Shown: positions 7,066 through 9,770 of the stretch, in pieces
Layout: each line of letters opens with the position of its first letter
How positions within the stretch are numbered: the first letter of the stretch is position 1
Source of the DNA: an uncultured Collinsella sp.
GTDB taxonomy: Bacteria > Actinomycetota > Coriobacteriia > Coriobacteriales > Coriobacteriaceae
Direction: 5' to 3'
Assembly (NCBI GenBank): GCA_959600835.1
Contig: CAUGNQ010000067.1
Location: 1 to 9,770, forward strand
DNA: 9,770 bases
Made by a program: the position numbers and the translations under genes
The notes under the pieces: model-generated
Database searches by the model: none
Told to the model about the DNA's origin: nothing
What the model saw: the letters and a program-made list of their open reading frames with translations, nothing else

Positions 7066-7144
7066 GGGATTTTTGGGACTGGCCTTAAAATTGCGCACTG
7101 GCCGAAGGCCAGGGTGAAATTTTAAGGCCAGTCCCAAAAATCCC
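7066..7144. repeat. Long near-perfect palindrome (79 nt)
   Basis: The outer arms 7066-7092 and 7118-7144 are perfect 27-nt inverted copies. Pairing resumes inside at 7094-7096 with 7114-7116 (one G-U pair) and at 7098-7103 with 7107-7112 (CTGGCC/GGCCAG), closing on a GAA triloop. That is about 36 pairs with two single mismatches. The element starts 21 nt after the thiN stop and ends 30 nt before the tRNA promoter. Neither flank carries a T-run, so it is not a canonical intrinsic terminator. It may be a REP- or MITE-like mobile palindrome, or a very stable 3' end structure. Confidence 0.85.
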
Positions 7145-7174
7145 GTAAGTCACCCCAACAACCCAAAAAAGTCC

Positions 7175-7203
7175 TTGCATCAAAGAAGGTCTTCCCCTAT
7201 ACT
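7175..7203 (+). promoter_or_regulatory. Promoter of tRNA-Ala
   Basis: TTGCAT (7175-7180) and TATACT (7198-7203) are separated by exactly 17 nt, a strong housekeeping sigma-type match. The predicted start near 7210 lies about 7 nt before the mature tRNA. Confidence 0.8.
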
Positions 7204-7216
7204 ACTACCTCGTCAC

Positions 7217-7292
7217 GGGGGCGTAGCTCAGCTGGGAGAGCGCTTGACTGGCAGTCAAGAGGTCAGGGGTTCGATCCCCCTCGTCTCCACCA
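7217..7292 (+). tRNA. tRNA-Ala (anticodon GGC)
   Basis: This 76-nt cloverleaf is complete. The acceptor stem pairs 7217-7223 with 7282-7288 and contains the G3-U70 wobble pair that identifies alanine tRNAs. The D arm is GCTCAGCTGGGAGAGC. The anticodon stem CTTGA/TCAAG encloses CTGGCAG with anticodon GGC at 7250-7252, and the T arm is AGGGG-TTCGATC-CCCCT. CCA is encoded at 7290-7292. It reads GCC and GCU codons. It stands alone between its own promoter and terminator. The 3' end of such a gene can serve as an integration site, but no second copy of it was seen in the window. Confidence 0.98.
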
Positions 7293-7302
7293 TTGTGAAT
7301 GT

Positions 7303-7331
7303 AAGGCCACTCAATTGAGTGGCCTTTTTTT
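7303..7331 (+). terminator. Intrinsic terminator after tRNA-Ala
   Basis: A perfect 10-bp stem, AAGGCCACTC (7303-7312) with GAGTGGCCTT (7317-7326), closes on an AATT loop and runs straight into a T-tract (7325-7331). This ends the single-gene tRNA transcript. Confidence 0.93.
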
Positions 7332-7367
7332 ATTTGCATATGATTTTTAACGGCCTGAACTGCATTT

Positions 7368-7382
7368 TTGCAAAATTTGCAA
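7368..7382. promoter_or_regulatory. Palindrome TTGCAAAATTTGCAA
   Basis: Two 7-bp arms, TTGCAAA and TTTGCAA, flank a single central A. The form suits a dimeric DNA-binding protein, but no promoter is clearly attached to it, so its role is open. Confidence 0.25.
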
Positions 7383-7881
7383 GTTGCTTTCCTGTTCAAG
7401 TTTGCCGTCTGCAGTAGTTGTCCAACAAGCCGCCTCAAAATGCGTTTAATCTGTAGCCGGGCGTGCCTAGTGTGCGATGAGCATCTTCACAATGCAACGC
7501 CCATGCCCACACGCCCGCAAAATGTTGTGCAATTAATTTCCCAGTTCTGTACATTATTCGTAAGCACCACGTAAATCCTTTTGCGTATTAAAGCCGAGGT
7601 TTGCCTGCATTTACTCGGGCGCCCGTTACAACACCCCATTAACCTGCGTCAACGTGAACAACTTAGGCAAACACCCCCCCAAGCACGGATTTGTCGCATA
7701 TGTTGTCCGACACAACCCAAATCAGTTTCACTATCAGCTTGTGCTAGGATACCTAACGTTACATGAGTTCAGCTGTGCTCACGGCTCTAACAGGCCACAT
7801 AGCACGGGGTCGATCAGCATCCGGCCGTAACGGCGGTGCCAGAAACACCACGAGCTCCAATATCGATTGCCATGCGCGATT

Positions 7882-7909
7882 TTGCACTTGTTTTGCGGCT
7901 ATTTATAAG
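7882..7909 (+). promoter_or_regulatory. Candidate promoter of the polysaccharide operon
   Basis: TTGCAC (7882-7887) and TATAAG (7904-7909) are 16 nt apart. This is the best -35/-10 pair seen in the geneless stretch on the plus strand. A start near 7916 would give a leader of about 300 nt before the NusG-like gene, containing all the hairpins listed below. Confidence 0.45.
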
Positions 7910-7959
7910 TTCTCTTTCGGCAGTGTAATTGGTTGTTTTGGCAAACCACAGCAGTCCTA

Positions 7960-8019
7960 CAGCTGTTTGCGTGCGGTCCAGTTTTGTACCCGCTTGACTG
8001 GTTCGCACGCAGCCAGCTG
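7960..8019 (+). other. Leader hairpin 1
   Basis: CAGCTG (7960-7965) pairs with CAGCTG (8014-8019), TGCGTGCG (7968-7975) with CGCACGCA (8004-8011), and CCAGT (7978-7982) with ACTGG (7997-8001). G-U pairs and single mismatches lie between these helices. The 60-nt element makes one long irregular stem of about 20 pairs. No T-run follows directly, so it is unlikely to be a simple terminator. Confidence 0.5.
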
Positions 8020-8056
8020 GGGTCGCGGTCATTTTTGCGATACACATCCGCGACTC
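8020..8056 (+). other. Leader hairpin 2
   Basis: GTCGCGG (8022-8028) pairs perfectly with CCGCGAC (8048-8054) around a 19-nt loop containing TTTTT. A wobble pair and one further GC pair extend it to 8020/8056. It starts one base after leader hairpin 1. Confidence 0.4.
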
Positions 8057-8122
8057 TAGCAACTGCGCATATACATACCGTTCACGGTGGGGCAGAGCCA
8101 CGTGCTTGTCTAACTGGGCTCA

Positions 8123-8181
8123 GGGTTTGAATATGGAGCGCCTTCGCGCACAAGCGCCCTGGCGAAGCCATACCCAAACCC
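8123..8181 (+). promoter_or_regulatory. Leader hairpin 3, candidate antiterminator recruitment element
   Basis: Three stacked helices form a 59-nt hairpin. GGGTTTG (8123-8129) pairs with CAAACCC (8175-8181), TATGG (8132-8136) with CCATA (8168-8172), and CTTCGC (8142-8147) with GCGAAG (8162-8167). They are separated by a 2x2 internal loop and a 5-nt 5'-side bulge (AGCGC). GCGC occurs three times (8138, 8146, 8154), so the upper part can re-pair. It ends 37 nt before the likely start of the NusG paralog. LoaP-type NusG paralogs are known to bind leader RNA hairpins; applying that here is inference. Confidence 0.55.
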
Positions 8182-8218
8182 CGCGAGCCACACGTAAGAC
8201 AGCAAGGGGGTGGTGCTT

Positions 8219-8764
8219 GTGTGGTATGTAATCCAGGTCATTAACGGTCGCGAAGACGTAATGCGCGAGCGCATCGAGCACATGGTGCCGGCGAGCGCCA
8301 TGCAGGAGCTCTTTTATCCCCAATTTCAAACCGAGATTAAGGTACACGGCGAATGGGTCAAAACGACCAAGCCACTCTTTCCCGGTTATCTCATCTGCGA
8401 TACGGCAGATCCCCGCACCGTGCAACAGTATCTGCTGCGCATGGACGATTTTGCCCGGGTGCTTGCCCAGGATGGTCAGTTTGTGCCGCTGGCAAAAGAA
8501 GAGGTTCAGCTTATTGGTGGCTTTACGCATAGGGGAGACCGCGTGGTGCCCATGAGCGAGGCCCTAAAAGACGGTGACAAGGTCGTAGTGACGGCAGGTC
8601 CGTTGCTGGGCCACGAAGGCCTTATCAAAACCATAAACAGACGCAAGAGCACTGCTTATTTAGAGCTCGATCTGTGCGGCCGACGCGTAACCACCCGCGT
8701 TGGCATCGCAGTGCTTTCCAACGAGCAGCGCGTCATGCGCAATCTTAAAAAGGCGATCGCCTAG
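8219..8764 (+). CDS. Specialised NusG paralog (LoaP/RfaH-like transcription antiterminator)
   Basis: Proteins of this type bind RNA polymerase and suppress pausing and termination across one long operon. The 181 residues contain an N-terminal NGN domain (about 1-100, starting WYVIQVINGRE, with the family PLFPGYL at 52-58) and a C-terminal KOW domain (about 118-165, DGDKVVVTAGPLLGHEG). Starts are possible at GTG 8210, 8213 and 8219. The last is preferred because AAGGGGG (8204-8210) lies 8 nt upstream and because family members begin close to WYV. It is not the housekeeping nusG, which sits beside secE and ribosomal protein genes. Here it heads a polysaccharide locus, the usual place of LoaP, RfaH and UpxY-type paralogs. 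LoaP is the best guess for an actinobacterium, but the subfamily is not proven. The next gene follows after 54 bp. Confidence 0.9.
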   Translation: MWYVIQVINGREDVMRERIEHMVPASAMQELFYPQFQTEIKVHGEWVKTTKPLFPGYLICDTADPRTVQQYLLRMDDFARVLAQDGQFVPLAKEEVQLIGGFTHRGDRVVPMSEALKDGDKVVVTAGPLLGHEGLIKTINRRKSTAYLELDLCGRRVTTRVGIAVLSNEQRVMRNLKKAIA

Positions 8765-8788
8765 CTGCTGGCGATTTCCGCAAAGGAC

Positions 8789-8821
8789 AGGGAGGATCCC
8801 CGACCCGGGGACGAAATCTTG
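8789..8821 (+). promoter_or_regulatory. Ribosome site separated from its start by a stem-loop
   Basis: A strong Shine-Dalgarno sequence, AGGGAGG, ends at 8795, far from any start codon. A stem-loop (TCCCCG 8797-8802, loop ACC, CGGGGA 8806-8811) lies between it and the TTG at 8819. If the stem forms, the unpaired distance from ribosome site to start falls to 8 nt, a normal spacing. The GGGGA nearer the TTG would then be locked in the stem. Confidence 0.45.
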
Positions 8822-9649
8822 GAAGAGAACGTGTCAGATAAAACAGAATATGTAAAGGATGTGCCCGTGGATGCGGCGTTGATTGGTCAAGTTGGGGATT
8901 GGCGGGCAGACTCTCAGACTCCTGTTGCTACGGAATTTCCTCTCCCCGTGGAGAATCCTGCTCCGGCGCAAGGTTTCGTGGCGCCGGGAAGCTATAGGGC
9001 TCCCGCCGCAGATCCCAAGGCTGCCGCCCCCAAGAAAGGTGGGCCTGCCTATTTTGCCTTCAAGCGAGCTTTCGACATCGTTTTTTCTGCTGCGGTCTGC
9101 GCGGTGTTGGCCATCCCCGTTGTAGCAGCATGCGTCGCCATTGAGATTGACTCTCCCGGAAAGCCGTTCTTCCGTCAAAAGCGAGTTGGTAAGGGTGGAA
9201 AGACTATCTATATCTTCAAACTCCGCACCATGGTCTCTGACGCACACGAGCACCCTGAGAAATACATGACTCCCGATCAGCTGGCGAAATGGCAGCGCGA
9301 ACAGAAGGTTGACGATGATCCCCGAATCACGCGTGTAGGCCGCTTTCTTCGCCGCACTTCGTTGGACGAACTTCCTCAATTCATTAACGTTCTCTCGGGT
9401 GATTTATCCGTCATTGGCCCTCGTCCCGTAACACTTGAGGAAACGTATGAATACGGCGATGCACGCGATGAGGTGCTCGCATGTAAGCCTGGCATCACCG
9501 GTTGGTGGGCTGCGACTGACCGCAACGAATCCACGTGGAGAAGTGGTCAGAGGCAAGCACGTGAGCTCTTTTATGTGCGCCATCAGTCGCTCGGGTTGGA
9601 TACCCGCGTGTTCGTAAAAACGTTCAAGGCAATGAGGAGGGGGAAGTAA
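8819..9649 (+). CDS. Undecaprenyl-phosphate sugar-1-phosphate transferase (polyprenyl phosphotransferase, WbaP/EpsL type)
   Basis: This membrane enzyme moves a sugar-1-phosphate from a nucleotide sugar to undecaprenyl phosphate, starting a capsule, exopolysaccharide or O-antigen repeat unit. The 276 residues hold an Ala/Pro-rich, probably disordered N-terminus (about 1-75), one hydrophobic membrane helix (about 85-108), then the bacterial sugar transferase domain. Visible are FFRQKRVGKGGK (117-128), FKLRTM (133-138), the catalytic Asp-Glu pair D183-E184 in SLDELPQF, and SVIGPRPV (197-204). It lacks the four-helix N-terminal part of long WbaP proteins, so it is a short, monotopic-type enzyme. 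The TTG start is supported by the stem-bridged ribosome site; GTG at 8831 is an alternative. The glycosyltransferase gene follows after 3 bp. Sugar specificity cannot be inferred. Confidence 0.93.
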   Translation: MEENVSDKTEYVKDVPVDAALIGQVGDWRADSQTPVATEFPLPVENPAPAQGFVAPGSYRAPAADPKAAAPKKGGPAYFAFKRAFDIVFSAAVCAVLAIPVVAACVAIEIDSPGKPFFRQKRVGKGGKTIYIFKLRTMVSDAHEHPEKYMTPDQLAKWQREQKVDDDPRITRVGRFLRRTSLDELPQFINVLSGDLSVIGPRPVTLEETYEYGDARDEVLACKPGITGWWAATDRNESTWRSGQRQARELFYVRHQSLGLDTRVFVKTFKAMRRGK

Positions 9650-9652
9650 CGT

Positions 9653-9770
9653 ATGACCGATTCTCCCCTGGTTTCCATCATTATGCCCCTCTACAATGCT
9701 GAGCCGTATCTTGTCGAGACCTTCGACTCCGTTCTTTCTCAGTCCTATAAGAACTGGGAGCTCATCGTGG
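9653..9770 (+). CDS. Family 2 glycosyltransferase, N-terminal part
   Basis: The 39 residues visible show the start of a GT-A fold: VSIIMPLYNAEPYLVETFDSVLSQSYKNWELIV, the nucleotide-sugar-binding beginning of GT2 enzymes. It probably adds a sugar to the lipid-linked intermediate begun by the preceding transferase, on the cytoplasmic face of the membrane. The ATG at 9653 is 3 bp after the previous stop, with a purine-rich AGGAGGGGGAAG inside the end of the upstream gene, so the two are translationally close and surely co-transcribed. The window ends before the catalytic region, so donor and acceptor are unknown. Confidence 0.92.
   Translation, partial: MTDSPLVSIIMPLYNAEPYLVETFDSVLSQSYKNWELIV

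Larger units (their letters stand above)
7332..8218. other. Geneless stretch between tRNA-Ala and the polysaccharide operon
   Basis: No convincing protein gene was found on either strand. Open frames here are short (under 100 codons), lack good ribosome sites and encode Cys-, Arg- or Pro-rich sequences without recognisable motifs. The DNA looks more AT-rich than the flanking genes. It contains an exact 7-bp-arm palindrome (7368-7382), an 8-bp inverted repeat with a long loop (7458-7465 with 7510-7517), a run of seven C (7674-7680), a weak extended -10 (TGCTAGGAT, 7742-7750), a better promoter at 7882-7909, and a hairpin series from 7960 to 8181. It probably combines decayed sequence with the long leader of the operon that follows. 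Confidence 0.6.

Noticed and set aside
7066..7144. Reading the 79-nt palindrome as an intrinsic terminator
   Set aside because: No T-tract follows the outer or inner stem on either strand, and the stem is far longer than terminators need.
7205..7438. Minus-strand 77-codon frame containing GDRTPDLLTASQ
   Set aside because: This is the well-known false protein made by translating the reverse strand of a tRNA gene.
7763..8059. 98-codon plus-strand frame in the geneless stretch
   Set aside because: It has no ribosome site and a Cys/Ser/Arg-rich product without motifs, and it overlaps the promoter candidate and leader hairpin 1.
7814..8101. 95-codon minus-strand frame in the geneless stretch
   Set aside because: It has no recognisable domain and no ribosome site, and it is fully antisense to the structured leader.
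7332..8209. CRISPR array or tandem repeats
   Set aside because: No regularly spaced direct repeats were found by eye; the repeats present are inverted and unrelated to each other.

Overview
The window looks like a piece of an actinobacterial gut genome, most likely a coriobacterium close to Collinsella. This is inferred from high-GC coding sequence, GTG/TTG starts, the style of the glycogen proteins and a glycogen branching enzyme with Lys/Ala/Pro-rich tails. No marker gene here fixes the species.

Left block (1-5372, minus strand): a glycogen operon read right to left as glgB (branching enzyme), glgP (phosphorylase) and glgC (ADP-glucose pyrophosphorylase, cut by the window start). GlgC makes ADP-glucose, GlgB adds alpha-1,6 branches and GlgP degrades the polymer to glucose-1-phosphate, so synthesis and breakdown share one transcript direction. 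A 331-bp divergent intergenic region (5373-5703) carries operator-like inverted repeats and a structured glgB leader.

Middle block (5704-7331, plus strand): a HAD-family hydrolase and a thiamine pyrophosphokinase, 9 bp apart and probably co-transcribed. They are followed by a very large near-perfect hairpin (7066-7144), then a complete tRNA-Ala(GGC) unit with its own promoter and terminator.

Right block (7332-9770, plus strand): about 0.9 kb without a convincing gene, more AT-rich than its surroundings and containing a promoter candidate and several sizeable hairpins. It leads into what looks like the start of an exopolysaccharide or capsule operon: a specialised NusG paralog (LoaP/RfaH-like antiterminator), a membrane undecaprenyl-phosphate sugar-1-phosphate transferase and a family 2 glycosyltransferase cut by the window end. 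The antiterminator probably helps polymerase read through this long operon, and the hairpin just upstream of it is a candidate RNA recruitment site.

Most notable points: a three-helix hairpin in the leader of the NusG paralog; loss of the conserved region I histidine in GlgB; histone-like basic tails on GlgB; the 79-nt hairpin after the thiamine pyrophosphokinase gene; and a Shine-Dalgarno sequence separated from a TTG start by a small stem-loop.
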